This document shows positions 9,082 through 17,422 of a DNA stretch of 64,000 bases, piece after piece. How positions within the stretch are numbered: the stretch's first letter is position 1; each line of letters opens with the position of its first letter. Under the pieces are notes generated by a model. It was not told where the DNA came from. It saw only the letters and a program-made list of their open reading frames with translations, and searched no databases. The translations under genes were made by a program, and so were the position numbers. Origin of the DNA: Heyndrickxia coagulans 36D1 (GTDB lineage Bacteria > Bacillota > Bacilli > Bacillales > Bacillaceae_C); NCBI RefSeq assembly GCF_000169195.2, contig NC_016023.1, forward strand, positions 62,001 to 126,000, given 5' to 3'.

Positions 9082-9849
9082 TTATCGGCGGATTGCCGGT
9101 CTGTCTTTAATCGGCGCAAACGATTTTCGATGGATCGGGCACGGGCCAAGCTTCATGAGCGCTTCCAGATGTTTTTTCGTCCCGTACCCCTTATGTATGG
9201 CGAAACCGTAACCGGGATATTTTTCATCCATTTCCTGCATATACCGGTCTCTCGTTACTTTTGCAACCACAGATGCCGCGGCAATTGAAATGCTTTTCGC
9301 ATCCCCTTTTACAATCGAAGTTTGCGGGTACGAAGCGGGAATTTCCATCGCATCGATCAGCAAATGGTCAGGAGCAGCAGGCAAATGGCCCAAAGCCGCA
9401 AGCATCGCCTTTTTGGCCGCCTCGTAAATATTCATCCTGTCAATTTCTTCTGCGCTGGCAAAGCCGACGCCGACAAGGGTTTCTTCCTGGATCCGCGCAA
9501 AAAAGGCCTCCCGCTGTTTTTCGGAAAGCTGTTTGGAATCGTTCAGGCCGGGCAGGTAAAAATCTTCTGGAAGAATGACGGCAGCGGCTACAACTGGCCC
9601 GGCAAGCGGCCCCCTGCCTGCCTCGTCAATTCCGGCGATCAGGCGGCAGCCGTGGCTGCGCAGGGCGTCTTCAAACCGTCCCATCTCCCGGAATTTTTCA
9701 AGCTGTTCACGCTCTTTTTGTAATTTTCTCATCCATTTTTCCAGCGCTTTTTGTGCGCCTTTCCGTTCGTCCCGGCCTAGCGCCTGGATAAACGGATCGG
9801 ACGGGTTTGTGATTTCCTGAAGACGCGCTTCAATTTCACTGATTTTCAA
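9082..9849 (-). CDS. rnhB: Ribonuclease HII
   Basis: Cleaves the RNA strand of RNA:DNA hybrids and removes single ribonucleotides from DNA. The type 2 RNase H core is complete: GIDEAGRGPLAGPVVAAAV with the catalytic Asp-Glu pair, then DSKQLSEKQRE, DHLLIDAMEI, VKGDAKSISIAAASVVAKVTRDR. The N-terminal 65 residues form the extra helical region typical of Bacillus RnhB. I chose a TTG start at 9849 because it follows GGGGAGGGG with ideal spacing and gives 255 residues, equal to B. subtilis; the upstream ATG at 9876 has no ribosome binding site. Confidence 0.94.
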   Translation of the reverse strand: MKISEIEARLQEITNPSDPFIQALGRDERKGAQKALEKWMRKLQKEREQLEKFREMGRFEDALRSHGCRLIAGIDEAGRGPLAGPVVAAAVILPEDFYLPGLNDSKQLSEKQREAFFARIQEETLVGVGFASAEEIDRMNIYEAAKKAMLAALGHLPAAPDHLLIDAMEIPASYPQTSIVKGDAKSISIAAASVVAKVTRDRYMQEMDEKYPGYGFAIHKGYGTKKHLEALMKLGPCPIHRKSFAPIKDRPAIRR

Positions 9850-9863
9850 TGTTTCCCCTCCCC

Positions 9864-9898
9864 GAAAAATAAGCACTCCCTTACGGAGAGCGCTTATT
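9864..9898 (-). terminator. Terminator after rbgA
   Basis: A 13-bp stem with two G-U pairs (arms 9868-9880 and 9886-9898) around a GTAA-containing loop, followed by a run of five U. It overlaps the rbgA stop codon and ends just before the rnhB ribosome binding site, so it probably limits read-through into rnhB. Confidence 0.75.
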
Positions 9899-10736
9899 AC
9901 AAATCAAATGTCAGAGGCCCCAGTTTCATGCCGCGGATATCACGGATAATCACTTCAGCCGTTTTGTCGTAATCGATTTCCCCTCCCGCCCGCAAGCAGC
10001 CGCGCAGGCGACCGATATGGTCAAAAAGGGGGACAATATCCGGGATATCCTCAAGCTTGTACCGGGCTTTTAATGTGCCGGGATAATGTTTTTCAAGAAA
10101 ACGCAGGCCAAATACGGAAACGTCCTGCAGGTTGAGGATCGTGTCTTTAATCGCACCGGTTAAAGCGAGCTTATAACCGGTTTCTTTGTCTTCGAATTTC
10201 GGCCAAAGGATCCCAGGCGTATCGAGGAGCTCCATCGTTTTCCCGACTTTTATCCATGCCTGCGCTTTTGTCACGCCCGGCGTATTGCCGGTTTTGGCGA
10301 TATTTTTCCCGGCAAGCCGGTTAATGAGCGTCGATTTACCGACGTTCGGAATTCCGACAATCATGGCCCGGATCGCACGCGGCCGGATGCCTTTTGCCCG
10401 CATCCTCTCCCATTTTGGCTCCAAAATCTGTTCAGCCAGTTTCACCATTTTGTCGAGCCCTTTTCCGCTTTGCGCGTCAATGGCAAGGACATGCGTATTG
10501 CCGCCGGACAATTTTTCAAGCCAGCGGGCTGTAGCGGCCGGATCTGCCATATCGGCCTTGTTCAGCAATTTGATCCGCGGCTTTTGCTGAATCAGTTCAT
10601 CCAGCATCGGATTGGCGGAGGAAACCGGGATCCTTGCATCAAGCAATTCAAAAACAATATCGACCAGTTTTAATTTTTCGGTCACTTCTCTCCTTGCCTT
10701 CGCCATATGGCCCGGAAACCATTGTATTGCCATCAT
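9897..10736 (-). CDS. rbgA: Ribosome biogenesis GTPase RbgA (YlqF)
   Basis: Circularly permuted GTPase needed for a late step of 50S assembly (L16 incorporation). The permuted motif order is visible: G4 (LLNKADMAD) comes first, then G1 ([16 protein letters not shown]), G2/G3 ([22 protein letters not shown]). The N-terminal [15 protein letters not shown] carries the catalytic His of the family. 279 residues (B. subtilis 282). A GGAG site lies 7 nt before the first ATG. It follows lepB and ends in a hairpin before rnhB. Confidence 0.96.
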   Translation of the reverse strand: MMAIQWFPGHMAKARREVTEKLKLVDIVFELLDARIPVSSANPMLDELIQQKPRIKLLNKADMADPAATARWLEKLSGGNTHVLAIDAQSGKGLDKMVKLAEQILEPKWERMRAKGIRPRAIRAMIVGIPNVGKSTLINRLAGKNIAKTGNTPGVTKAQAWIKVGKTMELLDTPGILWPKFEDKETGYKLALTGAIKDTILNLQDVSVFGLRFLEKHYPGTLKARYKLEDIPDIVPLFDHIGRLRGCLRAGGEIDYDKTAEVIIRDIRGMKLGPLTFDL

Positions 10737-10790
10737 GCGTCAACTCCATAACGGTTACTTTTTTCCGTAAAATGCGCAACGAACGGGCGC

Positions 10791-11342
10791 TTATTTATTG
10801 ATCATATGGGCATCTTTCACCGGCCAGTATACAAAGTTTGTCTCCCCGACCACCTTGCTGAGCGGAATCGTCCCGATCTGGCGGCTGTCTTTGCTGTACC
10901 GGCGGTTATCGCCCATCACAAAAATCTGCCCTTTTGGCACCGTGTCGCGCCCGATATAGTCTTTTAAGGTAAAATCTTCCGTAAGCGGTCCGTCGGCTAC
11001 GGCTTTTTTATATTTATCGAGATAAGGCTCTTTATACGCTTTCCCGTTAATATACAGGATGTCATTTTTATACTCGATCCGGTCGCCCGGCAGCCCGATG
11101 ACCCTTTTGATATAATCTTTGCCTTCCGGGGCGTGGAAAACGATGATGTCGAACCGTTTCGGGCTCCCGATTTTATTCACAATCATCCGGTCGCCGTTTT
11201 TCAAAGTCGGCATCATGGAAGAGCCGTCGACCACGATCGGGGCGAAGAAAAAGTAGCGCAAAATGCCGGCCAGTGCCACAGCAATCAGCAGCGCTTTCAC
11301 CCATTCGAACAGTTCATTTTTTGGTTTTTTCTGTTTTGCCAT
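10791..11342 (-). CDS. lepB: Type I signal peptidase (LepB/Sip)
   Basis: Membrane-bound serine protease that removes signal peptides from secreted preproteins. One N-terminal membrane anchor spans about residues 13-33. The catalytic Ser is in GSSMMPTL (about S42) and the general base Lys in YIKRVIGLPGD (about K79); box E reads VMGDNRRYSKDSR. 183 residues match the short Sip type of Gram-positives. B. subtilis has no sip gene between rplS and rbgA, but several other Bacillaceae do. It has its own promoter at 11399-11427. Confidence 0.95.
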   Translation of the reverse strand: MAKQKKPKNELFEWVKALLIAVALAGILRYFFFAPIVVDGSSMMPTLKNGDRMIVNKIGSPKRFDIIVFHAPEGKDYIKRVIGLPGDRIEYKNDILYINGKAYKEPYLDKYKKAVADGPLTEDFTLKDYIGRDTVPKGQIFVMGDNRRYSKDSRQIGTIPLSKVVGETNFVYWPVKDAHMINK

Positions 11343-11398
11343 TTATTTACACCGCCTCATTCCATGTATCCATAAGCGTATATTCCCTGATATTTTGC

Positions 11399-11427
11399 AT
11401 TATAACAGGATTGGTTGCCGATTGAAA
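11399..11427 (-). promoter_or_regulatory. lepB promoter
   Basis: Minus-strand TTTCAA (11422-11427) and TATAAT (11399-11404) with a 17-bp spacer, about 57 bp before the lepB ATG and downstream of the rplS terminator, so lepB can be transcribed separately. Confidence 0.6.
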
Positions 11428-11462
11428 ACCTCAGAGACACCCGGGTTATTTATGTATAAGTA

Positions 11463-11492
11463 TGAAGAAAAGGGGCCATGATAGCCCCTTTT
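11463..11492 (-). terminator. Rho-independent terminator after rplS
   Basis: Perfect 9-bp stem AAAAGGGGC / GCCCCTTTT (11484-11492 and 11468-11476) with a 7-nt loop, followed by a U-rich tail. It closes the ylxM-to-rplS ribosomal and secretion gene cluster. Confidence 0.85.
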
Positions 11493-11512
11493 CGAACAGC
11501 CGTTGCAGCAAA

Positions 11513-11857
11513 TTAGCGAATTTCTTTAATACGGGCAGCTTTACCGCGCAGATTACGCAGGTAGTAAAGTTTCGCACGGCGAACTTTACCGCGACGCACG
11601 ACTTCAAGCTTCGCAATTTTTGGTGTATGGAGCGGGAATGTACGCTCAACGCCGACACCGTAAGAAACTTTCCGGACTGTAAACGTTTCGCTGATCCCGC
11701 CGCCGCGGCGTTTAATGACCACACCTTCAAAAACCTGGATACGTTCGCGTGAACCTTCGATAACTTTTACATGGACGCGGACCGTATCCCCCGGGCGGAA
11801 AGCAGGCAGATCAGTGCGAAGTTGATCTTTTGTAATTTCGTCAATAATATTGTGCAT
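11513..11857 (-). CDS. rplS: 50S ribosomal protein L19
   Basis: Ribosomal protein at the 30S-50S interface. The ATG at 11857 starts [18 protein letters not shown] and gives 114 residues (B. subtilis 115). Signature segments [34 protein letters not shown] and [20 protein letters not shown] are intact. AAGGAG sits 9 nt upstream of this ATG; an in-frame TTG directly after the site is too close to be used. It has its own promoter and a structured leader. Confidence 0.97.
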   Translation of the reverse strand: MHNIIDEITKDQLRTDLPAFRPGDTVRVHVKVIEGSRERIQVFEGVVIKRRGGGISETFTVRKVSYGVGVERTFPLHTPKIAKLEVVRRGKVRRAKLYYLRNLRGKAARIKEIR

Positions 11858-11958
11858 CGTATTCAACTCCTTCCAACAAATGCTCTTGCAAATCTTCCAT
11901 CGTATTTGCAGCGGAACATCGTTTTACGGCGGTCTGCCTTGTTTTCAAGCAAACCACA
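11858..11958 (-). promoter_or_regulatory. Structured 5' leader of rplS (candidate L19 leader)
   Basis: The untranslated stretch upstream of rplS can form two hairpins: GGTTTGCTTG/CAA-G-GCAGACC (11931-11955) and GCAAAT/ATTTGC (11888-11909). Firmicute rplS mRNAs are known to carry an autoregulatory L19 leader; position and structure fit, but I could not align it to the family model. Confidence 0.45.
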
Positions 11959-11964
11959 AAAGCA

Positions 11965-11993
11965 ATCTTAGCATAAACGCATGCTGATTGCAA
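11965..11993 (-). promoter_or_regulatory. rplS promoter
   Basis: Minus-strand TTGCAA (11988-11993) and TAAGAT (11965-11970) with a 17-bp spacer, directly downstream of the trmD stop. It would give a leader of about 100 nt before rplS. Confidence 0.65.
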
Positions 11994-11996
11994 CAG

Positions 11997-12731
11997 CTAC
12001 CCGCGTTTTTCTTCCCATTCTTTCAGCCACGCTTTTTGCTTTTCAGATAGCGGATATCCGCGTAAAAGATCCGGCCTTCTCGTATAGGTGCGGTACAGCG
12101 ACTCTTTTTCGCGCCATTCTTCAATCAGCCGGTGATTTCCGGATAATAACACGTCCGGCACCTTCATTCCGCGAAAATCCGCCGGCCGCGTATAATGCGG
12201 ATGTTCCAGCAGCCCGGTCGAAAAAGAATCAGTAACAGGCGAGGTTTCATTGCCCAAAACACCGGGAAGCAGGCGGACGATGCTGTCGATCATGACCATT
12301 GCGCCCAGCTCGCCGCCCGTTAACACATAGTCTCCGATTGAGATTTCATCGGTTACAAGCGTCCGGATCCGTTCATCATACCCTTCGTAATGGCCGCAAA
12401 TAAAGATCAGATGTTCTTCTTCCGCAAACGCTTCCGCTTTTTGTTGCGTATACGTTTCCCCCTGGGGGCAGAGCAAAATGATGCGCGGCTTTTTTTCGCT
12501 TCCCTCAAGCCGGTCTTCGATAGCATCGAACACCGGCTGGGGCTTTAACACCATGCCCGCCCCGCCGCCGTACGGGTAGTCATCGACGGTTTTATGCTTG
12601 TTGTCGCTGTATTCACGGAAATTGACCAGATGATAATGGACGATCCCTTTTTCTTCTGCTTTTTTTAAAATGGAGGATCCGAGAACGCCTTCAAACATTT
12701 CCGGGAACAGCGTCAATATATCTATTTTCAT
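11997..12731 (-). CDS. trmD: tRNA (guanine-N1-)-methyltransferase TrmD
   Basis: SAM-dependent SPOUT methyltransferase that makes m1G37 in tRNAs and prevents +1 frameshifting; essential. The trefoil-knot region reads [13 protein letters not shown] and [27 protein letters not shown], with ETSPVTDSF following. 244 residues (B. subtilis 243). Its ATG overlaps the rimM stop by 4 bp (ATGA). Operon order rimM-trmD-rplS is conserved in Bacillaceae. Confidence 0.97.
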   Translation of the reverse strand: MKIDILTLFPEMFEGVLGSSILKKAEEKGIVHYHLVNFREYSDNKHKTVDDYPYGGGAGMVLKPQPVFDAIEDRLEGSEKKPRIILLCPQGETYTQQKAEAFAEEEHLIFICGHYEGYDERIRTLVTDEISIGDYVLTGGELGAMVMIDSIVRLLPGVLGNETSPVTDSFSTGLLEHPHYTRPADFRGMKVPDVLLSGNHRLIEEWREKESLYRTYTRRPDLLRGYPLSEKQKAWLKEWEEKRG

Positions 12732-13246
12732 GGCAAAAGCCCTTCCATCGGTTCAATCACAATTCTTTTTTCTTTTTTGTCGACTTTTTTGACGACGTCT
12801 TCAATATACGGGATCAGCGCTTCTTTCTGCTGCGCTGTTTTCACCACCCAGACGTCGTTTGCCCCGGGCGTTAAAATCTCTTTTACCGTCCCGACTTTCT
12901 CGCCTGCGGTTGTCACGACTTCGCAGCCGATGATTTCATGAAAATAAAACTCATTTTCGCCAAGTTCATCCAGCTGTTCTTCGGAAACTTTCAGCATGCC
13001 GCCTTTCCATTTCTCGGCTTCCTCAATCGAATCAAAGCCCTCAAACTTCAGCAAATCAAACTGCTTATGCACCCGGTGCGATTCAATCGTAACAGCAAGC
13101 GGCTCATCGCGGCCGGGAAGGAACAAGTAAAGCGTATTGCCCGGTTTATAGCGCTCCGCTTTGAAATCCGTTTGGGAAATCACCCGCACTTCTCCGCGGA
13201 TGCCGTGTGTATTAACGATTTTGCCGACATTAAACCATTGTGTCAT
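12728..13246 (-). CDS. rimM: 16S rRNA maturation factor RimM
   Basis: Binds the 30S head with S19 during 16S processing. The N-terminal RimM beta-barrel starts [22 protein letters not shown]; the C-terminal PRC-barrel carries [19 protein letters not shown] and PGANDVWVV, ending [14 protein letters not shown] chose the ATG at 13246 (172 residues), 6 nt after AGAGGTGAG, rather than the ATG eight codons upstream. The ylqD stop ends 4 bp before it and trmD overlaps its stop. Confidence 0.95.
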   Translation of the reverse strand: MTQWFNVGKIVNTHGIRGEVRVISQTDFKAERYKPGNTLYLFLPGRDEPLAVTIESHRVHKQFDLLKFEGFDSIEEAEKWKGGMLKVSEEQLDELGENEFYFHEIIGCEVVTTAGEKVGTVKEILTPGANDVWVVKTAQQKEALIPYIEDVVKKVDKKEKRIVIEPMEGLLP

Positions 13247-13250
13247 ATTC

Positions 13251-13643
13251 TCACCTCTCGCGAATTTCATGGATGATGCCGTCTTTTATAATAATCGATT
13301 TCTCTTTTGTCACCGCATTCCAGTCGTCGCCTTCCCGGACGTCAACAATGGCGTGAATTTCTTTTTCTTTTAATTCTGTCCCAATCGGAAGCAAAAGCAG
13401 TTGTTCAATTTGGAACTCCACCAGTTTGATTTTCTCCTGCCGGCTTTCAATTTCTTTTTCAAAATGCATTTTTAAATTGGTTCCCGAAAACTTTTTTTGC
13501 TTTTCCAGTTTTTTTGTTTCAAACCGGAGCTGCTCACACTCTTTTTGAAGTTGTTGTTTCTTTTGCCGGTATGTATCCAAAAGCATTCCTTTGCTCTTTT
13601 CGGTCAGGATTTGCTTGACCGTCACTTTTTGAAGGATTTTCAA
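13251..13643 (-). CDS. ylqD: YlqD family protein, unknown function
   Basis: Coiled-coil protein of the YlqD family, found between khpA and rimM in Bacillaceae; no function is established. It begins [25 protein letters not shown], followed by a charged coiled coil (about 20-90) rich in Glu, Lys and Gln. A small beta-rich tail follows ([25 protein letters not shown]). I favour a TTG start at 13643 (130 residues, close to the 128 of B. subtilis) because GGAGGG lies 9 nt upstream; an ATG at 13670 would add nine residues but lacks a site. Confidence 0.82.
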   Translation of the reverse strand: MKILQKVTVKQILTEKSKGMLLDTYRQKKQQLQKECEQLRFETKKLEKQKKFSGTNLKMHFEKEIESRQEKIKLVEFQIEQLLLLPIGTELKEKEIHAIVDVREGDDWNAVTKEKSIIIKDGIIHEIRER

Positions 13644-13750
13644 AATGCCCTGCCCTCCTTTTCGCGCCATTCAATAAACAACCCAAAAAATGCAGCCGGA
13701 AAAAGCGGATGTCGGTTAAGATGAGGGAGAAAGCCCGAAAGATGTATGTA

Positions 13751-13775
13751 AAAAGGGAGGTGTGCCCCTCCCTTT
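13751..13775 (-). terminator. Terminator after khpA
   Basis: Stem AAAGGGAGG / CCTCCCTTT (13767-13775 and 13752-13760) followed by a five-U run on the minus strand. It splits the operon between khpA and ylqD, perhaps partially. Confidence 0.8.
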
Positions 13776-13802
13776 CACTGGTGTTCTATCCATCGTTGTC
13801 CA

Positions 13803-14048
13803 TTATTCGGCAATTTCAAGACGGATTTTTTTATGTCCGTGCACGCCGGCCGCCGCATAAACAACCGTACGGATGGCCTTTGCGGTACGCCCCTTTTTAC
13901 CAATGACCATGCCGGCATCATCCGGATGGACAATCAGGCGGTAGAGCGTTCCGGATTCTTGTTCATCCCGTTCTACCCGCACTTCATCCGGATGGCTGAC
14001 AATCGGCCTGACGATCGAAAGGATTAAATCATCCATCTGTTGGTCCAT
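13803..14048 (-). CDS. khpA: KH-domain RNA-binding protein KhpA (YlqC)
   Basis: Small (81-residue) single KH-domain protein; in other Firmicutes KhpA dimerises with KhpB/Jag and binds many transcripts, affecting cell elongation and division. The GxxG loop is visible as VIGKKGRTAKAIRTVV. Two bp separate the rpsP stop from its ATG and no strong ribosome binding site is present, so translation probably depends on coupling to rpsP. Confidence 0.92.
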   Translation of the reverse strand: MDQQMDDLILSIVRPIVSHPDEVRVERDEQESGTLYRLIVHPDDAGMVIGKKGRTAKAIRTVVYAAAGVHGHKKIRLEIAE

Positions 14049-14050
14049 GA

Positions 14051-14323
14051 TTATTTGCCGTGTTTTTCGTTATGGTATTTTTCCATAATACCTTGTTTTG
14101 AAAACAAGTTACGTACCGTATCAGACGGTTGGGCGCCGTTTTTCAGCCATTGGAGCGCGGCTTCCTCGTTGATTTTTACTTCTGCAGGATCTGCAACAGG
14201 ATTGTAAGTTCCTACTGTTTCAATAAAACGTCCATCACGCGGTGAACGGGAATCTGCCACAACAATGCGGTAAAACGGGGATTTTTTTGCACCCATGCGT
14301 TTCAAGCGGATTTTTACTGCCAT
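14051..14323 (-). CDS. rpsP: 30S ribosomal protein S16
   Basis: Ribosomal protein needed for 30S assembly. The 90-residue product begins [26 protein letters not shown] and ends [17 protein letters not shown], nearly identical to the Bacillus consensus. An in-frame ATG three codons upstream (MIK-) lies closer to the GGAGGT site; the listed start follows the family consensus. It lies between ffh and khpA. Confidence 0.97.
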   Translation of the reverse strand: MAVKIRLKRMGAKKSPFYRIVVADSRSPRDGRFIETVGTYNPVADPAEVKINEEAALQWLKNGAQPSDTVRNLFSKQGIMEKYHNEKHGK

Positions 14324-14418
14324 TTTAATCATACACCTCCAAAAAAGTTTCTCACAAGACTGTATCATATCAGAAAATCATGATGGTGTAAAGTCTTTTC
14401 TCTTAACACCCTCGTTTT

Positions 14419-15762
14419 TTACATAAAAGGGAATTTAAAGCCTTTTTTCCGGCCTTTTTGATTCATGCCCTGCAGTTGTTTCATCATTTTCTTCATTTCT
14501 TCAAACTGTTTCAAAAGCCGGTTGACTTCCTGTACCGGGCGGCCGGAACCTTTCGCAATCCGTTTTTTTCGGCTTGCATTGATGATGTCCGGGCGGATTT
14601 TTTCCTGCTTTGTCATCGACTGGATAATCGCTTCAACATGCGCAATTTGTTTCTCATCAATTTGCAGATTATCCATCCCTTTCATCCGGTTGGCCCCCGG
14701 GATCATTTTCAAAATGTCGCCGAGCGGCCCCATTTTCCGGACCTGGCCGAGCTGTTCAAGGAAATCATCGAGCGTAAATGACTGGTCCCGCATTTTCTTT
14801 TCGAGCGCGCGCGCTTTTTCTTCGTCGACAGTTTCCTGCGCTTTTTCAATCAGTGACAGAATATCGCCCATGCCGAGAATACGGGAGGCCATCCTTTCCG
14901 GGTGGAACGGTTCGAGCGCATCCATTTTCTCGCCCATCCCGGCAAATTTAATCGGCTTTTCGGTTACGGCCCGGATCGATAAAGCCGCCCCGCCGCGCGT
15001 GTCGCCGTCAAGCTTCGTCAGGATGACGCCGGTGATGCCGAGCTGGTCATTAAAACTTTGCGCGACATTTACGGCATCCTGGCCTGTCATCGCATCGACG
15101 ACAAGGAAAATTTCATCCGGATGCGCAAGTTCCTTGATTTCCTTCAGTTCATTCATCAGCTCGCTGTCAATATGGAGGCGGCCGGCCGTATCGATGATGA
15201 CAGTATCGTGATGTTCTTCTTTTGCTTTTTCAATCGCTTGCCTGGCAATTTCCACCGGGCTGATTTTGTCGCCAAGCGAAAATACCGGCATGCCGAGTTG
15301 TTTGCCGAGCGTTTCCAGCTGCTTGATTGCAGCGGGGCGGTAAATATCGGCCGCAACGAGCAGCGGGGTCCGGTTGTATTTTTTTCGCAGCAGGTTGGCC
15401 AGTTTCCCGGATGTCGTCGTTTTCCCGGCACCCTGCAGGCCGACCATCATGATGACGGTTGGCGGGCGCTTTGCAACGGCAATCTTGCTCTGCGATCCGC
15501 CCATAAGGTTGGTCAGCTCTTCCTGGACAATTTTGATGACCTGCTGCCCGGGCGTCAGGCTTTTCAGCACATCCTGGCCAACCGCACGTTCGCTCACTTT
15601 TTTTACAAAATCTTTTACCACTTTGAAGTTGACGTCCGCTTCCAGAAGGGCAAGGCGGACTTCCCGCATCATTTCTTTCACGTCGCTTTCCGTGACCTTG
15701 CCTTTTCCGCGGATTTTCTGCATCGTGCCCTGCAGGCGTTCTGCGAGTCCTTCAAATGCCAT
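14419..15762 (-). CDS. ffh: Signal recognition particle protein Ffh
   Basis: SRP54 GTPase that binds signal sequences and 4.5S RNA and delivers ribosomes to FtsY. N domain at residues 1-85, G domain with P-loop GLQGAGKTTTSGKLA, DTAGRLHID and TKLDGDTRGGAAL, and a Met-rich M domain from about 300 with GSGRPVQEVNRLLKQFEEMKK motif parts and a GMNQKGRKKGFKFPFM tail. 447 residues (B. subtilis 446). It is preceded by ylxM with 11 bp between them. Confidence 0.97.
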   Translation of the reverse strand: MAFEGLAERLQGTMQKIRGKGKVTESDVKEMMREVRLALLEADVNFKVVKDFVKKVSERAVGQDVLKSLTPGQQVIKIVQEELTNLMGGSQSKIAVAKRPPTVIMMVGLQGAGKTTTSGKLANLLRKKYNRTPLLVAADIYRPAAIKQLETLGKQLGMPVFSLGDKISPVEIARQAIEKAKEEHHDTVIIDTAGRLHIDSELMNELKEIKELAHPDEIFLVVDAMTGQDAVNVAQSFNDQLGITGVILTKLDGDTRGGAALSIRAVTEKPIKFAGMGEKMDALEPFHPERMASRILGMGDILSLIEKAQETVDEEKARALEKKMRDQSFTLDDFLEQLGQVRKMGPLGDILKMIPGANRMKGMDNLQIDEKQIAHVEAIIQSMTKQEKIRPDIINASRKKRIAKGSGRPVQEVNRLLKQFEEMKKMMKQLQGMNQKGRKKGFKFPFM

Positions 15763-15773
15763 TTTTCCGCCCC

Positions 15774-16100
15774 CTATTCCAATTTTTCGAGCGCATCGAC
15801 AAGCCGCAACAGTTCCGGATTGGCATCATGCGCCAAAAGATTGCGCATCGACCGGAAAATGCGTGTGCGCGCTTGAAATTTTTCCAATAAACCAAGCTTT
15901 TTTTCATAGTCTTCAAGCGTTTGTTCGGTGCGTTTGATATTATCGTAAACCGCCTGGCGGCTCACACCGTATTGTTCGGCGATTTCGCCAAGCGATAAGT
16001 CGTCGAGATAATAGAGGGACATATAGCTGCGCTGCTTCGGAGTCAACAACGATTGGTAAAAATCGTACAAATCATTCATTCGCGTTGTTTTCTCCAGCAT
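15774..16100 (-). CDS. ylxM: YlxM: HTH protein associated with SRP
   Basis: UPF0122-family helix-turn-helix protein of 108 residues, encoded next to ffh in most Firmicutes and implicated in modulating SRP/FtsY activity in streptococci. The sigma-70-region-4-like HTH is visible as [32 protein letters not shown]. It is first in the ylxM-ffh-rpsP cluster; GGGGGAAG precedes the ATG and a near-consensus promoter lies at 16143-16171. Confidence 0.93.
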   Translation of the reverse strand: MLEKTTRMNDLYDFYQSLLTPKQRSYMSLYYLDDLSLGEIAEQYGVSRQAVYDNIKRTEQTLEDYEKKLGLLEKFQARTRIFRSMRNLLAHDANPELLRLVDALEKLE

Positions 16101-16142
16101 GGCTTCTTCCCCCTGTTAAGTGAAAATGCTTTACATAAACAC

Positions 16143-16171
16143 AGAATACAAAGATTCCTGTTTTTTGTCAA
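16143..16171 (-). promoter_or_regulatory. Strong promoter for ylxM-ffh-rpsP operon
   Basis: Minus-strand TTGACA (16166-16171) and TATTCT (16143-16148) separated by exactly 17 bp, about 43 bp upstream of ylxM. One of the best sigma-A matches in the window. Confidence 0.75.
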
Positions 16172-16266
16172 TGAAAACAAGTTCGTTTCCCCACAACCGA
16201 TTTGAAGCGCTCCCGGCGGGCTCTAAATACCGCGGCCTTCTGATTCGCAGTACGGCCCATACACGG

Positions 16267-17265
16267 TCAGGCTTGTTCTTCCGGCACTTCATCGATCAGA
16301 TCGGAAAACAGCCCGTACACGTATTTTTCTGCATCAAACGGCTGGAGATCATCCATTTTCTCGCCGAGGCCGACGAATTTGACAGGAATATGGAGTTCGT
16401 TCCGGATCGCAAGCACAATCCCGCCTTTTGCCGTGCCATCCAATTTTGTCAGCACAATCCCGGTTACGTCTGTTGCTTCTTTAAACGTCTTAGCCTGCAC
16501 CATCGCATTTTGCCCGGTGGTGGCATCCAGAACGAGCAGCACTTCATGCGGGGCGCCCGGGATTTCCCGTTCGATGACACGCTTTACTTTTTCCAGTTCC
16601 TTCATCAAATTGACCTTGTTTTGCAGGCGGCCCGCCGTATCACAAAGCAGCACATCTGCATTTCTTGCTTTCGCTGCCTGGACGGCGTCAAACATGACAG
16701 CGGCCGGATCGGATCCTTCCGAATGTTTGATCACTTCCACGCCGACCCTCTCTCCCCAGACTTCAAGCTGTTCAATCGCGCCGGCGCGGAATGTATCGCC
16801 GGCTGCCATGATCACTTTTTTCCCCTGCTGCTTCAGCATATGGGCGAGCTTACCGATCGTAGTCGTTTTGCCGACGCCATTTACGCCGACAAACAAAATA
16901 ACGGTCAAGGCGCCGTCCTGGATGTTAAGCTGGTTCGGGGCATCTTCGCCGGCCGAATAAATGTCAACCAGTTTTTCGGAAATCACGGACTGGACTTCAG
17001 AAGGGGCTTTGATGTTTTTCCGTTTCACTTCCATTTTTAATTCATCGATCAGTTCCATCACCGTCTGGAAGCCGACATCCGCCTGAATTAAAATTTCTTC
17101 CAGTTCTTCGAAAAAGTCTTCGTCGATTTTCCGGTAACGCGCGACAAGATTGTTGACTTTGCTTGAGAAATTATCGCGCGTTTTTGCAAGCCCGGTTTTA
17201 AATTTATCGGTTACCGTATCGGCTTGCCGGGTGAATTTGTCTTTTAATGTTTTAAAAAAGCTCAT
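16267..17265 (-). CDS. ftsY: SRP receptor GTPase FtsY
   Basis: Membrane-associated receptor that pairs with Ffh to hand ribosomes to the translocon. Start at MSFFKTLKDKFTRQADTV, behind AGGAAGTGG, gives 332 residues (B. subtilis 329); the open frame extends 70 codons further upstream without a site. The acidic A domain is short, as in Bacilli. The NG domain shows GVNGVGKTTTIGKLAHM, DTAGRLQNKVNLM and TKLDGTAKGGIVLAI. It follows smc by 157 bp, as in B. subtilis rnc-smc-ftsY. Confidence 0.96.
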   Translation of the reverse strand: MSFFKTLKDKFTRQADTVTDKFKTGLAKTRDNFSSKVNNLVARYRKIDEDFFEELEEILIQADVGFQTVMELIDELKMEVKRKNIKAPSEVQSVISEKLVDIYSAGEDAPNQLNIQDGALTVILFVGVNGVGKTTTIGKLAHMLKQQGKKVIMAAGDTFRAGAIEQLEVWGERVGVEVIKHSEGSDPAAVMFDAVQAAKARNADVLLCDTAGRLQNKVNLMKELEKVKRVIEREIPGAPHEVLLVLDATTGQNAMVQAKTFKEATDVTGIVLTKLDGTAKGGIVLAIRNELHIPVKFVGLGEKMDDLQPFDAEKYVYGLFSDLIDEVPEEQA

Positions 17266-17422
17266 TTGTCCACTTCCTTTGGCTTTCCTGAATTTGCGTG
17301 TCAGCTTGTGCGGCATAAAAGCCGCAAGGGCAGTCGTAAAAATCGCCGCCCTGATGTTTATCCCTGCCGGCCCGCTTGTGGCACGGGTGCTTCTTTTTAA
17401 ACCCGGCGCCGATTCGTCCTGT

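Noticed and set aside
16120-17040. 306-codon plus-strand open frame opposite ftsY
   Set aside because: Antisense to ftsY with no motif; it starts inside the ylxM promoter region and has no ribosome binding site.
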